DNA of 64,000 nt, taken from NCBI GenBank assembly GCA_963457665.1, contig OY735203.1:5230350-5294349 (forward strand). The letters run 5' to 3'. Within the stretch, counting starts at the first letter, position 1; every line of letters starts with the position of its first letter. The position numbers and the translations under genes were made by a program. Under the pieces are notes generated by a model that had not been told where the DNA came from, did no database searches, and was given only the letters and a program-made list of their open reading frames with translations. The DNA comes from Thysanoteuthis rhombus. Lineage: Eukaryota; Mollusca; Cephalopoda; Oegopsida; Thysanoteuthidae. Positions 23,111-35,010 of the stretch are shown piece by piece.

Positions 23111-23829
23111 TTTAAGACTTTGTGTATTAGATATGACGAACAGCTGAATAATTTTGAAAACAATCCTATGGCTAGCTTTCCTGCTTTCTTCTATCAAGAA
23201 TTTTTTCAGAGTCATTCAATTTTATTTTTCTGCAGGGTCTCTGTTGACAACGTACATTAGGAGCTGAATTCTTGTTTACAAAACTGTCTTTTCTTGTGTC
23301 CCTGCATCTCCTTCCCCCACCCACCCTGCAATCAACCCTGGCAGCAATGTCGTCGTTTTGTTGGTTGTCAAGTGCTTGTTTGCTGGTTTCCTTTTCTACA
23401 CTGACATTTAGGGCTCTGTTTCAATCAAGGAAATTCCCTGATAGAAGGCTGTAGAAACCTTTCGATTATGCATAACTTTCTCTAGGCATACACATGGTTT
23501 ATTTATTCCAAGATTCTCTTTTCTCTTGGAAACTCTGATGTACGCTCAGGGCTGTAGCTTTGCTTTATAAAACGTTGTACACAGTGAACGTCACCAGAAT
23601 TCAATTAATGTACATTCATGCAACATGCAACATTTAGCAAAGCGGTTCCTAACCAAGGGACCCTGGACCCCTGTATTATTGTATAGTATTTGTAGAAATT
23701 GCAGTAGGTGAACTTCTATTCGTAAAGCTTTTTTGTCATTGATATTCTTATTACATGGCCAGCCAAATGGCATTAGAGTTTTCAAATGACTTTCAAATGA
23801 TGTTGTTGACTCGTGTCTTTTCTCTGATA

Positions 23830-23920
23830 TATTATAATATGTCTTATGATCTCTCCATTTGATGATGAGCATGATTCCTTCCTCTACATGTTACGTGGTT
23901 CTCAGTTTGTAGAATATTTA
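23830..23920 (-). mobile_element. RTE-like LINE, short fragment
   Basis: Minus strand encodes the family's Trp-Arg-Asp-His-Lys-Thr motif (GTCTTATGATCTCTCCAT on the plus strand) and GTGGTTCTCAGTTTG. Only about 90 bp remain. Confidence 0.55.
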
Positions 23921-24309
23921 TTTCCAAATATTCTTGACTTCTAATCATCAATTGTCCATGTCCTACTTGATGATTATGTTTTGATTGACAGATATCAACT
24001 GAATATTTTTAATCATGTAACACTAAATTTGTATGAATGTGCTTTTCTGATACTTTGAAATGAGCTCTATTTATTATTTAGGTAATTTTTAGACTATCCT
24101 CATTTTTATTGCTATTTTTAACAGTGTTTTGGTTACTTGACTCTCCAGCCTTCTTCAGGTGAACTTTCATTCAGTGTCAATTTGTTGTAGTTTTTTAGCT
24201 GCATGTATCAATGAATGTTATAGAAAATATGGATCAGCCATTATATAAAAGTGTGCAAAATAAATATTTATTTGTAAAAATGAAATATATGAATATTTTT
24301 ATGTTTGAT

Positions 24310-24785
24310 TTCAAAAACAGACCAAAAAAGGTCCTACTAATAGTTTTTGTGAAACATCTCAAAGGTCTTGATTAAAAAAGGATAAGATGTAGAATTGTGT
24401 ATTCCAGTGCTCTTGGCCATACCGTTCCGTCTATAGACTTGAAAATTGTCATCAGTACTCCGCTAAGCCCTTTTTAAAAATGTAATTCTTGATTTTGGGG
24501 TTAAAAAGCTTATTTGACCTTTTTTGGGCCTTATGCTAATTTACTTTATTTAAGAAGTTTTCCAACAGAAAAAGACATCTAGAATTTAGATGTTTCTAGA
24601 CATTTTTTTTACTCTATTTTAGACGTTTTACACTGAGAAATGTCAGTGATGTCCTAAACAGAATCTATTCTGACCACATTTATTCTTCGATGGAATTTTT
24701 TTACATTATTTCAAATTTTGACACCATGATTATTTAGTTATTGCCTGTTATGCCAACTTTAATCAGAAAATCATTGTTTTGGAAA
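24310..24785 (+). repeat. F4 dispersed repeat, copy 2
   Basis: Direct-orientation copy about 1.2 kb after copy 1. It shows CTCAAAGGTCTTGATTAAAA, CTTTTTTGGGCCTTATGCT, CTGACCACATTTATTCTTC and GATGGAATTTTTTTAC. More complete than copy 1 in its middle. Confidence 0.65.
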
Positions 24786-24904
24786 ATATGGTTAATGTTG
24801 GTAATTTTCACCAACTTTTTATAATTAAACAGCCATGTACAGGAAGTTCTATCATATCACCTGAGTTTAGAAAAGAAAATGATATCTGTACCTCACATGA
24901 TTGA

Positions 24905-25206
24905 ATCCCCATAGCCCACGTGTGTACCAAAAGTACTTATTTGAAAAGATTATTTAAAATTATCTAAAGGAAATAGATCTTTTATCTGAAATTATCTTAA
25001 CTTTAAAAAGAAGATCTTTTTTTATCTGAAAGAATCAAGGTGCAAGATTTGGGGATTACTGGTTCAAAATAACAAGATACTTGAAAAAGCAATTAAAAAA
25101 AAAGGAAAAAATTAGATGATGTTTAGTGGTAGAATCTTAGAAATCAAAAGTTTTCAAGGTTGCTCCCAACAAAATGTGACCGGGAATGCCTAGAGAAACA
25201 CACAGT

Positions 25207-25246
<40 letters not shown>

Positions 25247-25325
25247 CATAGACCAAGAGAGGAGAATCTGTAACCTGTTTGGCTGGCTGGTTGGTAAGGT
25301 CATATGTGGGGCTATGGTGATACGA
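24905..25325 (-). repeat. F2 element, near full length
   Basis: Reverse copy. It starts at CCATAGCCCACGTGTGTACC and passes CAAGATTTGGGGATTACTGG. It then crosses CCCAACAAAATGTGACC and the (GATA)n at 25207-25246 and ends at CCAGCCAGCCAAAC-type 5' landmarks (complement). The middle is rearranged. The GATA run occupies the place of a short TATC-rich stretch in other F2 copies. Confidence 0.65.
25207..25246. repeat. (GATA)n microsatellite
   Basis: Ten tetranucleotide units inside an F2 copy. Confidence 0.95.
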
Positions 25326-25329
25326 TCAT

Positions 25330-26014
25330 CATGATTAAGATTTGTCGGTGTAAGTTAGATTTGACGCAAAATCAAGTTAATGGAACATCCAGTTAGGGGG
25401 AAAAAAAATTGGCAAATCTCTTTTCTGACTATCACAGCAGCCAGCACGGGGCTCTTAAAAGATAATATTTTGAACTTTGGTGCTTGGCCAGATTCATAGA
25501 AACCCATAAAAAACAAACCCATAAGTGATGGCTTCTCAAAAAAAAAATACTAATCATTGTTGCAGAAAAAGTGCTCAGCGTAATCAAGATAAAAGCCCTG
25601 GTTAACTTACTGGAAAATCATAATCAAAATAAAAATTAAACTTTAAAAAATGTCAATATCAAGAAATCAGCAAGACAATATCAGAAACACAACTGGAAAA
25701 CCTGAAGATTTTCAAAGTAAAATTACAAATACTCTAGAAAAAAGATAATAGATAAAAAAAAACAAATTCTGTTTTCTCTGTATAAAAAATAACATTAAAA
25801 TTGAGAAAAGTCTTATTTTTAATTGTTTTTTTTCCAGAGTTTGGTTCAGTTTCTTGTTGCTGAGCACCTCAACAGCAGCAGGTGGCAAAGTAAAATAATG
25901 GCTTGTCAACTTTTCCCACAACTTCACAGTCAGATAACCAAGGTGAGTGAGAAACATAAGTAAAAAGTTCTAAGCAATTTAATGGCTAAAAGCAAGAAAA
26001 AAAATTAAACAAGT
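25330..26014. other. Unassigned AT-rich DNA
   Basis: A-rich plus strand; no gene or repeat recognised. Confidence 0.45.
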
Positions 26015-26458
26015 GCGGTTGGTCACTCAATAGAAACTATCAAATGATGTATGTCTTTTGGCAGCATGCCGTGTTGAGCGTAATCAATTAAGAAATTGGA
26101 AAAAGGGATGATCAATTAACAAATTACTTCTCTCACCTTTTTTTGGACAGTAATCACTAAAAAGTCTGAATTTGCAAAAAACAAGCACTGATACAAACTA
26201 AGATACCGATTTAGTAAACACTTATATTGCAAACTGACCCCCTCCCCTAAAAACCCTATGGGGGTGCTAAAAAAGCAAAAACATTTTTTTTTTTTTCCAG
26301 ATATAAGGGGTAAATGTTTAATTTTTTTATCCCCTTAGCTCCACTGATGTGGCTTGAACACATGGTTCATTTATATTTACATAGCCAGCCGGACTGCCTT
26401 GCCAACTGGAGAAACCAATTTCTAGTTTTTGGTGACAGTTTTGGGTTACAGTTTCTCT
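26015..26458 (-). repeat. F1 element, best full-length copy
   Basis: Reverse copy of 444 bp from GGTTGGTCACTCAATAGAAAC (complement of the 3' end) to ACAGTTTGGGTTACAGTTTC-like sequence at the 5' side (GTTTTGGGTTACAGTTTCTC). It shows all landmarks: CAGCATGCCGTGTTGAG, GGACAGTAATCACT, CCTTAGCTCCACTGATGTGG and TACATAGCCAGCCGG. Both termini carry a weak shared AGAAACTRT motif, but there is no clear terminal inverted repeat. Confidence 0.8.
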
Positions 26459-26989
26459 AAATGTGATGTATATACGCACATATATATATATATATATGCA
26501 AGTGTGTAGATATGTATATGCAATATGTGCTAGAACTGTGAACATGCACATTTATATATGCATATATCCATATTGCAACAATTCATTTGTATCTTCTTCT
26601 TTTGATTGCTCTTGTGTAACTTTTTGCAATTCAATGTGGCATCTTTGTAATTAAGGAATATGATATAGAGCACTTCAGATATTGTAATAAGACAAAAAGA
26701 AATCATATTATTGACAGTTTTATGTTGCAACTCATCTATTTACAATTTGCATACGATGATGAGACTAGAAAGATATTTAATCTGACAGAATAATCATAAA
26801 TACAATATTTTTATCAGGAACTCTTTTTGAACCAGCACTCTGTTTTTACAAGGTGAGTATACTGATTGGCCTAGTCAGTGTAAATAGATAAACAATTAAA
26901 GGAAGCAATCTTAACATGATGCTGCTCTTTAATCATTGGGCTTAACAGCCAGCTGGTAAATCAGAAGCCCTATAACTGCTATGTATCCA

Positions 26990-27283
26990 AATCTCATTAA
27001 GGACGAAACAGGTGTCCAAAACAGAACCATCAGGAAACTCGAATCACAATGAGCTGGTCGTGTTGCAAGGATGGCAGAAAACCAATGGACATCATGACTC
27101 ACAACATGGATCCTAACAGATCAAATGCAGAACCAAGGCTGGGAGGATATGAGACTGCGAGATAACCTGGTCAGGTTCAGAAAATTTTGGCTCTGCAACA
27201 CCCATGATAGAGAGTTGTTGCAAATCCTGGGGATTGTCCTATCCAACGACGGATGATTAAGGACTGATGATGATGATGAACGC
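26990..27283 (+). mobile_element. RTE-like LINE 3' end with (GAT)n tail
   Basis: Encodes the family end: the Ser/Ala-Gly-Arg-Val-Ala-Arg region, Asn-Gln-Trp-Thr and Arg-Phe-Arg-Lys-Phe-Trp-Leu, then Ile-Leu-Gly-Ile-Val-Leu-Ser-Asn-Asp-Gly. It ends in ACTGATGATGATGATGAAC. A TGA interrupts the last codons. The sequence just before the tail differs from most copies, so it may be a different subfamily. Confidence 0.75.
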
Positions 27284-30200
27284 TGACAATTATCTTAAAA
27301 AGAAATGGATATTTAATCTGACCAAAAGATTATAAATATTAAATAATTATGAATTCATTGCAGGGATATCCATTCAAAATTTCCAACTATAAACAGTTGT
27401 CTCTTTGTTTCCTCAAATGATTTTGCCCTCAAAGAAGCCCAAAAAATGGACGAAACATCCGAAATAAAATCTCAATGATTTAAAGAAAAACTTCCGATAT
27501 TGTCATTCATTTCTCATATTGTTGGATTAACCATAATCCATACCAATACTTATCTATATTTTTTTTTTTGTGTGTGTGTGTGTGTGTGTAATTAAACAAT
27601 TAGACAATTTGGAAAAACGACTAAATTATAAAAATCATATACTTTCCATTTCTGATATGCATTTCAATTTAGTAGTGTCATTAGATTTAAATAATAAAAT
27701 CAAATAAACGTATGAAGTCCAACATTGTGATGGGGACCACATGATGACATCTTGTTTCAGTGGCATTATACATATTTTTTTGTTTATTCACAGTTTATAT
27801 CTACTCTGTTTGTTTCTTTTGTTATGAGTCCCTTACTGGACGAAGGCCTTTACCGTTTTCTTCTATAAATGCACTAAGTAATCGTAGCCACTTTTTACTG
27901 GCAAACTTTTCTGTCTTTGGGTAGTTGGGTCCCAAGCTGACTTGAGCATCTGGCCCCTAAGCTTAATTAGGCCCTAGCTGTAGTATATTTAAAAGTGTGG
28001 CACAAGGCCACTTATAATCAGAGATTGGCAGATATTCAGGATATTTTGTTATATTTAGATAATAGATCTTATTATGAATAGAAAGAAACTTGTGAAAGTA
28101 CGGGTCAGAGTATTGTAAGAGAAGACAGGATTCATGATATTCATAATCAATATTTACAATGAACAGTGTGACTTTTTAATCACTGCTACTTACAACAGGC
28201 TAGTTTAATCACTGTTCCAAGGTTTAGCTTATTCATGTTCCTACATTTCAATCTATTAATCTGGAATTCACCCTGCCCTAAGCATTCACTGTAGAAACTT
28301 GACATTTTATACGCACACTCCCCCTCAATGAGTAAGGAAAATATATTTTTGTTTTCTGAAAATTCCCTTTCGCAGAATAGTTTTTTTATTTTTGTTTTTA
28401 TTTCAACGAATGGTGGAAATCCAAGCCAGATTAGTCGCTTAGTTTGTGTCCACATTTTTTGTCTTTTTCAATAAAAACTTATGGTTCAAACCATACTGTT
28501 ATTATTTTCATCAAGGTAACTTGATTTTATCTCCATCGTCATTGTTTAGTTTTTGAGTTAAAAAGCAGCATATATGGGAGGTGGTGATGCATAATTTCTC
28601 TTGGAATACAAGTTATGTCTGTTTTTTTGCTTCTCTGTCCGCAATTATTCACTTGTGTGCTGCAAATTTGCATCTGGTGCCATGCATACTTCAGTAACAA
28701 TGGAAAAGGTTGTTATGTATAAATACAACAATGAAAAATGACAGTTGGATAAAACAAGATCAGTTTCACATTTCACACCTATTGCAGCTTTCCATTTCTC
28801 GTATAAACGGACAAAGATTTACAATTATATGAGGTTTTTTTCTCTGTCCTCAATACCTTATAACAGTAATATAAAATTGATTCAATATATCTTTTAAAAA
28901 AAAGTATCAATCAGAATATTGAAATAAGATATGCATTCATGAAGTTTTAAATGTCATGATTATCTCTCTGACATAGGTAGAAAGGGCCCCTCAATGGGTC
29001 ATGGGGCCCTGCCAAAGGCTTTGAGATCCATCTGTCCCTTTTGCATTACACTGTAGACCCATTCTAATGCAAAGGTTGGGGTCCATAATTTTCTTCTTCA
29101 ACATAAGTGAGTCCGTATTGTAACAAATTTTCTTTTCTTTAAAATCTCGATCCAAGTTTTCCTCTCTGTTGTGTGAAGAATGCTGGGTGTCCTTTACTGA
29201 CAGCGAGTGAAAATAGATGTGAAGTTATATAAAATGATTTATTCTTATCATTTATTGTAAATATGTAATGTACACTGGCAGACCGGGGAAGTGGAGATTC
29301 AATCCCCTCTAAACTTCTTCAAGGTGGATCCTCATAATTCATACAGAAATGAAGAGAAAAAACCATGAGGTTGGGACTAGGGGGAGACTAGATACACATG
29401 TAACAAGCGTCAACCAAGGACCCCCAAAGGAAAGAGGCAGAAGTGAGAAAAAAAGAGAGTCAAGGGAGAGATGAAGTTTGAATTTCTAATTTCATTTGCT
29501 CAAACCATGTTTTAAACCTGCATTATAGTAGTTCTAAATTGTATGCATCAGAGTCTCTTAAAATGTAAGTCCACTTTCCCAGCACTTTGTACCATTTAAG
29601 AGTTTCAGGTGTTAAATTTATTGCACAGAGAATACGAAGATTCTAAACCAATTCATCACAAGAAAGTCTCCTGTTATGAGAACTGCAAAGTTTTTAACAC
29701 TGGCAAACTTTGAATGTACAAGTTTGTTGTCTGTACATCATGAAGTAAGCTCAAGTATCCATAAATATCGAAAAAGATTACCAACATTAATCTGAAACTA
29801 TATGACCCATCATGACATCTTGACTGCCAGGAAATTTATAACTCTATTTAATATCAAAACGTACAGCTTGTTGAATGGAAAGGATGTTGGAGTTGACCTT
29901 TACGTTAGATTTATGATGTATTAAAGACTTGACGACAAAAAGTTTAAGAAAGTATAAGTTTGTGTGTATCTGACAATGAAAGCTGTATTTTATAAACTTG
30001 CAGATACAATCCATGATATATATGTGTGTGTGTGTGTTGTGGAAAAGTTGACAATATGGAAAAAGAAAAAAAGACTTGACTACTTTGTACATCACAATTT
30101 TTTTGCATTAAAGAGTGTAATAGCTTACATATGTTTCACCCAAAGGCCCTGGGTTTTGTCAAAGCCTCAAGAGTGAAAATTATTTTGAGAAAAAATTGTT

Positions 30201-31440
30201 AAAATTACAGAAATACCCAGATGATAGCTGGGGTAGAGAAACTGTTGAGTATGGGTGGAGAACAAGAGTTTTATGTATCATTTTGTATTAGTAGGGAAGG
30301 GCTTTTCTGATAAATGTAAGTTGGGTCTCTAGACAGGTGGATGTCTTTTTTGTTGATAAGGTTGTGTTGGGATAGGAATTAAGTGTCAGAGTGATTCGGG
30401 TGTAGGAAAAAGGTGTAAAGGATTGGGGGGGGGATATTTGTTATATAAGGTTATGTAAAATATGTGCATCAGAGAATTTAGAAAAAAAATCATACCTTTA
30501 GCCAATTTCCAAACCCTAAAAGAGAGTAATAAAAAAAACACTTATTTTATACTGAAACCCAACAATGTATTTTCTCCGAAAAGCAGTGGAAGCAACAATA
30601 GCTCAGTTGTTAGGAGCCCTAAAAATGAAATTGGTGGATCTTAGAAATTTCAATTTCTTTTTTATTTTCATTATGTCTGCTTTAAATTCATTAGCTATGG
30701 GTGTGAAAACTTTTCTGAGGTTGGATCACATTTTATCTGTTGCTTCCTTCAGGTATACCATCTGAATGTGATGCTGGTGAACTTTATTGTCTTTCCAGTG
30801 GTACCATGATATAATGTTGGATGATATCTTTTTCTCTCCTTATTAGGCCTGGATTTCCACACCTTGTTGAGTAGTAGAAGCCACATCGGGTTGAACTCCA
30901 CACTTGTTGGACTTATACACTCAATCGAAATGTTGATGTTGCTGCCTCCTTGATTTTTCTCAGGTTCCAAAAGCATTCTCTGTCTATAACACGGACTTCT
31001 TCCCAGAGAGGATTGTGTTGTGTTTGCTTTACTTTTGATCAGCCTTCCCAGATCTGTCTATTTCCCCATTGAATATGGCTTTCTTTCACCCATCAAGTTG
31101 CACTTTGAGTGGCCTGTAAGAGTGGCTTCCGTTACGCAACATGAACAAAGAATGGAAATTCATGCCTTACAAGGAAATAAAAAGATTTCAATGTTATAGC
31201 AATGCTACCATTGAAAAATTCTATTTTCCACCATTACATCTAGATAGTGCACCCAGTGATGGAAATGAGCGGGTGTACACACAGAGACATTATTCCCCTA
31301 CTTTTCAGTTTACATGAGGCGGGTGTATGGTGTCTTAATGCCAATTAGTGATGAAAGAACTCAATTTAGTAGCCATTAATTCAAAGTAAGGCATCTTTTG
31401 AATACTTTAGAAAGATGAGAACATTTTTTAACATGAAAAA
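27284..31440. other. Unassigned AT-rich DNA
   Basis: Longest repeat-poor stretch of the window. It contains a (GT)n run at 27570-27589 and a short (TG)n at 30022-30036. No gene accepted; open frames at 28186-28455 and 29844-30095 (minus) lack recognisable motifs. Confidence 0.5.
27570..27589. repeat. (GT)n microsatellite
   Basis: Ten GT units after a T run. Confidence 0.95.
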
Positions 31441-31444
31441 CTAA

Positions 31445-32830
31445 GCATTATCATCAACCTTTACACATCTATCATTAGTCTTTCCTTAGGATTCTCCAGA
31501 CCTCTCTATCATGGGCATTGCGGGGCCATTACTGCCTGAACTTGTCTAGTTTATTGCACCATCTTATATCCTACCATACACAGTTTCTCATATGATCTCT
31601 GGTGTTAGTTGTGAGTTTTATAGTTTCTATGAAAACTCTGACTCCTGTTTTTTCTTCTAATATACAGTGCTATCTTGCAATCTCTCTATGTGATATTGAG
31701 CATCATTCTCTCCCGTACATATTGTATGGTTATCAATCTTTTGATGAGGTTCCATGTTTCAGCTCCATAGGTGACTATCAGGTAGAGGCATCAGTTGTAT
31801 ACACTTTTTTTTTTAAGACCAATGAGATTTTGTTGTTCCTGAAGATTAAGCTCACTCTACCAAAAGTTTGACAACCAAGGATGATTCTTTGCTTAATTTC
31901 TTTTCTTTTCTTTTCTTTTTTTTGAGAATTAATGGTCTACTTCCTTCAGTTCTGCATTTTTGATTTTGATGTTTGTGTCTTTATCTTCAATGTATTTGTG
32001 GTACATGACGTTTGTTTTACTAAAGCTGATGTTGGACCCCCTTTTTGCTTTTGTCATTGATCCTCTTGCATAATTTGGAGATCATGAAGGTTCTCAGCAA
32101 AAAATAGCTAATATAAGGTTACTTAGGTAAAAATCTCAGATATATGTGGGTTCTACGCCTTGTTTCATGATAGTAGCAGCTTGAATACCATTCTTCTGAA
32201 GCCAGTCTGATCTTGTGGATAGTTGTCATTTTCATATGGTGATTCAGTTGGTGATCACTTTGGTAAAAAGTTTGTAGATGCAACGGAGTGAGCTCATAGG
32301 TCTGAAGTTGCTTAGATCTTTTGGGTTCCCAGTTTTATCTCAGGGCATTATGATTGCAGTGCTCTAATATTCTGAGACTTTGCTCTGTTTGAGGCATAAG
32401 TTGAATAGAGTAGCTTGTTTCTTAGTGATAACACCTTTTTGAGGTTGATTGTGATATTATCTGATCCAGGAGCCTTTCGTTTTTTCTCACACAGTTACTT
32501 CTGGGAAATCTTCGAACTGGTTACTCTCGACTTGTATATCTTGCTTATTGTTCTGTGTAGTTTGATTAGAGGAATAGACCTTTTTGTTGAAATCTTGGGC
32601 ACATTTGACAATTCGGTCCCTATGCATTGTAAGTTCTCCAATATCTTCAAGCACTCCAGTTATTTACATTTTTTCTATACTAGGAGCGTTTTTAATCAAT
32701 TTGAAGTCTCTACCTTTTTTTTAAAAATACTTTCGATGATTGCTTTTTGTTTCTTTTGGATGGTTCTGTTTAGTTCTGATGCTTTGAGGAGGAGGAGATT
32801 GACAACTTCTCCAACGATTTGAACACCATA
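31445..32830 (-). mobile_element. RTE-like LINE with reverse-transcriptase remnants
   Basis: The longest RTE-like copy here, about 1.4 kb. Read on the minus strand from 32830, it shows a Lys-x-Lys-Ala-Pro-Gly-Ser-Asp block before the RT (about 32450-32500). Next is an RT motif Lys-Thr-Gly-Asn-Pro-Lys-Asp-Leu-Ser-Asn-Phe-Arg-Pro-Met-Ser (about 32280-32340), followed by Tyr-Lys-Leu-Phe-Thr-Lys-Val-Ile-Thr. The palm and C-terminal blocks are more decayed, down to 31445. The catalytic FADD box expected near 32100 is not readable. The antisense strand has a 135-codon frame by chance. A CTTTT-type pyrimidine run at 31896-31923 interrupts it. Confidence 0.8.
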
Positions 32831-33560
32831 CTCCAAGATACAAAGAATACTTCATTACTATTAAAAGTTGCATAGGTAAGTTTGGGTAAAAATACGTAAT
32901 GGAAGAGGTGAAGTTCTTGCAAAAATCATGAACACTTTTTTCAAGAAGAAACCTAATAGAAAATTGACCTAGAGTCCCAACAATGAAGCCTAGAACAAAA
33001 TTAACTATATCTAAGAAGACAAGAGTGACACCATCAAAGACATTCAGGTCCTGAATCAAGTCAATGTTGGAAGTGACCATAGAATAATGTAATGTAAAAT
33101 CAAGTCAACATCAAGAAAGAATGTATAGAAAAAGAAGAAAAGAAAAAAAATGGATAAAACTCAATTCACCGACAATGGAAATGATCAAAGCATTAGAACT
33201 CAAGAAAACAATTCAAGAGAAAAACTAAGCATCGTATCCCAATATTTCCTTGTGAATCAGTCAAAAAAATCATTTCGCCAAACCTTCCAAAAATTTGTCA
33301 GTTTAGAAAAGGTAATTGAAAAAAAAATTTTTTTTGTTGTGTGTGTGTGTGTGGGAGGGGTTGCATAATGTAATTATAAAGCCAAACTGGATCCTTACTT
33401 CCCATTCATCATGAGAAATCTGTGAATTTTAATTTGGTTGTCTTCAAAGATTTTCTGATTCCTGAAAAAAATCAAAGCGAAAAAAAATCACAGAAAATAA
33501 AAAAGAGCAGATCAAGTTCAAACTGAAATGGAGAAAATCAAATTTTTCATCTCTTTAATC
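32831..33560. other. Unassigned AT-rich DNA
   Basis: A-rich; contains a short (GT)n at 33339-33352. A minus-strand frame of 119 codons (32721-33080) overlaps the LINE edge and has no motif. Confidence 0.45.
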
Positions 33561-33569
33561 TTAGCTTCA

Positions 33570-34000
33570 TATCCATATTGTACAACATCTCTGAGGGTTC
33601 TCAATAAATTTCAATGAAATTTTGTGGAATGTTGGGCAATGGACTACAGAAGAAGTGATCAAATTTTAGAGTGGATCCAACAGTTTTTCTCCTCCCTTAC
33701 ATTGTAGTTATGTTTCAACACAAAACTATCTGCCAAAGTTCTCAATGAATTTCAATTTTTCTGGTCTTCAGAAAGGAAATAAAACAAATGTAATTTATGC
33801 TTGACATTTCACCATGATTTTTTTTAGATTGAAAGATATGGTTCATTATTTCCCATGCACTCATGTATTCACTCATGTTTGCCCATACACTATCTCCAAA
33901 AGTTCCCAATGAAATCTGATGACACTTTGTCAGAAGGTGGGTATTGGGCTTAAAACCCAACTGAATCAATTTTGGGATGGATCCAAGAATTTTTTTTACA
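33570..34000 (-). repeat. F3 repeat, three tandem units
   Basis: Three spaced copies of one motif, seen as GGTTCTCAATAAATTTCAAT (33596), AGTTCTCAATGAATTTCAAT (about 33736) and AAAAGTTCCCAATGAAAT (about 33898). They are followed by 'tttgt...gggcaatgg' and 'tggatccaa' blocks. The same unit occurs at 51200-51275, 60490-60760, 61590-61720 and 61740-61880. Confidence 0.6.
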
Positions 34001-34336
34001 GTGACTGCATCTTAATTATTTCTGAATTGACTTCCATTCAGTTTTTATTGACCATATGTTTAGCTGGGATATGCGCTCTCTAAGAGCTCTTTATTTTGAA
34101 TATGTTTTCACATAATATTAGGACATCAAAGAATAAAAACAAATTTTTGCGAGAAATTGCAAAGTTCTAAATTTTAACTACATAGTATCATCAAAGTTTT
34201 CTTTACATTCATTGTTCGAGAAGGATATATCCAAACTTTTTTGTGAGGATTTATTATTAATCTATTAACACTTTGAGATATGATGCATACAATAAATAGT
34301 TCATATACTGTATATATAGTGCATAATTTTCACATC

Positions 34337-35010
34337 ATCATCATCATCATCATCATCAGCAGCAGTCTTTTAACGTCCGTCATTGGACATAGACCGTCCC
34401 CAGGATTTGCCACAAATCTCTATCATGGACGTTGTGGAGCCAGTATTTCCTGAATTTGTTCATCTCTCCATCTTGTGTTCTGTTGTCCCCGGTTTCTCAT
34501 GTGATCTCTTGGCATCCATGTTGTGAGTTGCGATGTCCATCGGTTGTCTTCTATTCTTGCAACATGACCTGCCCATTGCCATTTTAGTTTTTTAATAGAT
34601 TCTATGATGTCTGGGACTACCGTTTTCTTCCTTATATACTGTGCTGTCTTGTGATCTCTCCATGTAAGGTTGAGCCTGATTCTCTCATGCGCACACTGCA
34701 TGCTTCTCAGTTTATAGGTCTATCTCTTGGTTAGGTTCCATGTTTCAGCTCCATAGGTGACTATCGAGAGAATGCATTGGTTGCATACTCTTCTTTTTAG
34801 GATTATTGGGATCATCTGGTTTTTGAAAGTTGAGCTTGCTCTGCTAAAGGCCTGCCATCCTAAAGTGATTCTTCGCTTGATTTCCTCCTCTTTTGAGTGC
34901 CTCATGGAGATTCGTAGTCCTAGGTAGATGTAGTGGTCTATCTTGCCGAGTTTTGCATCTTCTATCTTGACAGTTATGTTCTTATTCTCTACATGATTGC
35001 TGCACATGAT
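34337..35010 (-). mobile_element. RTE-like LINE 3' end, best preserved copy
   Basis: Two long open blocks on the minus strand. 34720-35007 (95 codons) covers the end of the RT domain and thumb: Tyr-Leu-Gly, then Glu-Ile-Lys-Arg-Arg-Ile-Thr-x-x-Trp-Gln-Ala-Phe, then Tyr-Gly-Ala-Glu-Thr-Trp-Asn-Leu-Thr-Lys. 34423-34701 (92 codons) covers the C-terminal domain: Trp-Arg-Asp-His-Lys-Thr-Ala-Gln, then Trp-Gln-Trp-Ala-Gly-His-Val-Ala-Arg and Asp-Asn-Arg-Trp-Thr. A frameshift follows before the final Leu/Tyr-rich end. The 3' end carries TGC/TGA triplets (34337-34363). Only one stop separates the two blocks, so this is among the youngest copies. Confidence 0.85.

Noticed and set aside
23636..23680. 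Possible hAT-type end (complement CAGGGGTCCAGGGTCCCTTG)
   Set aside because: Only one end is seen; no matching second end or target duplication was found within 1.5 kb.
26015..26458. Terminal inverted repeats of F1
   Set aside because: Only a short AGAAACTRT motif is shared by both ends and its position relative to the ends differs, so F1 cannot be called a MITE from this window.
32415..32822. 135-codon plus-strand frame
   Set aside because: It is the antisense of the RTE-like LINE, whose minus strand carries recognisable RT motifs.
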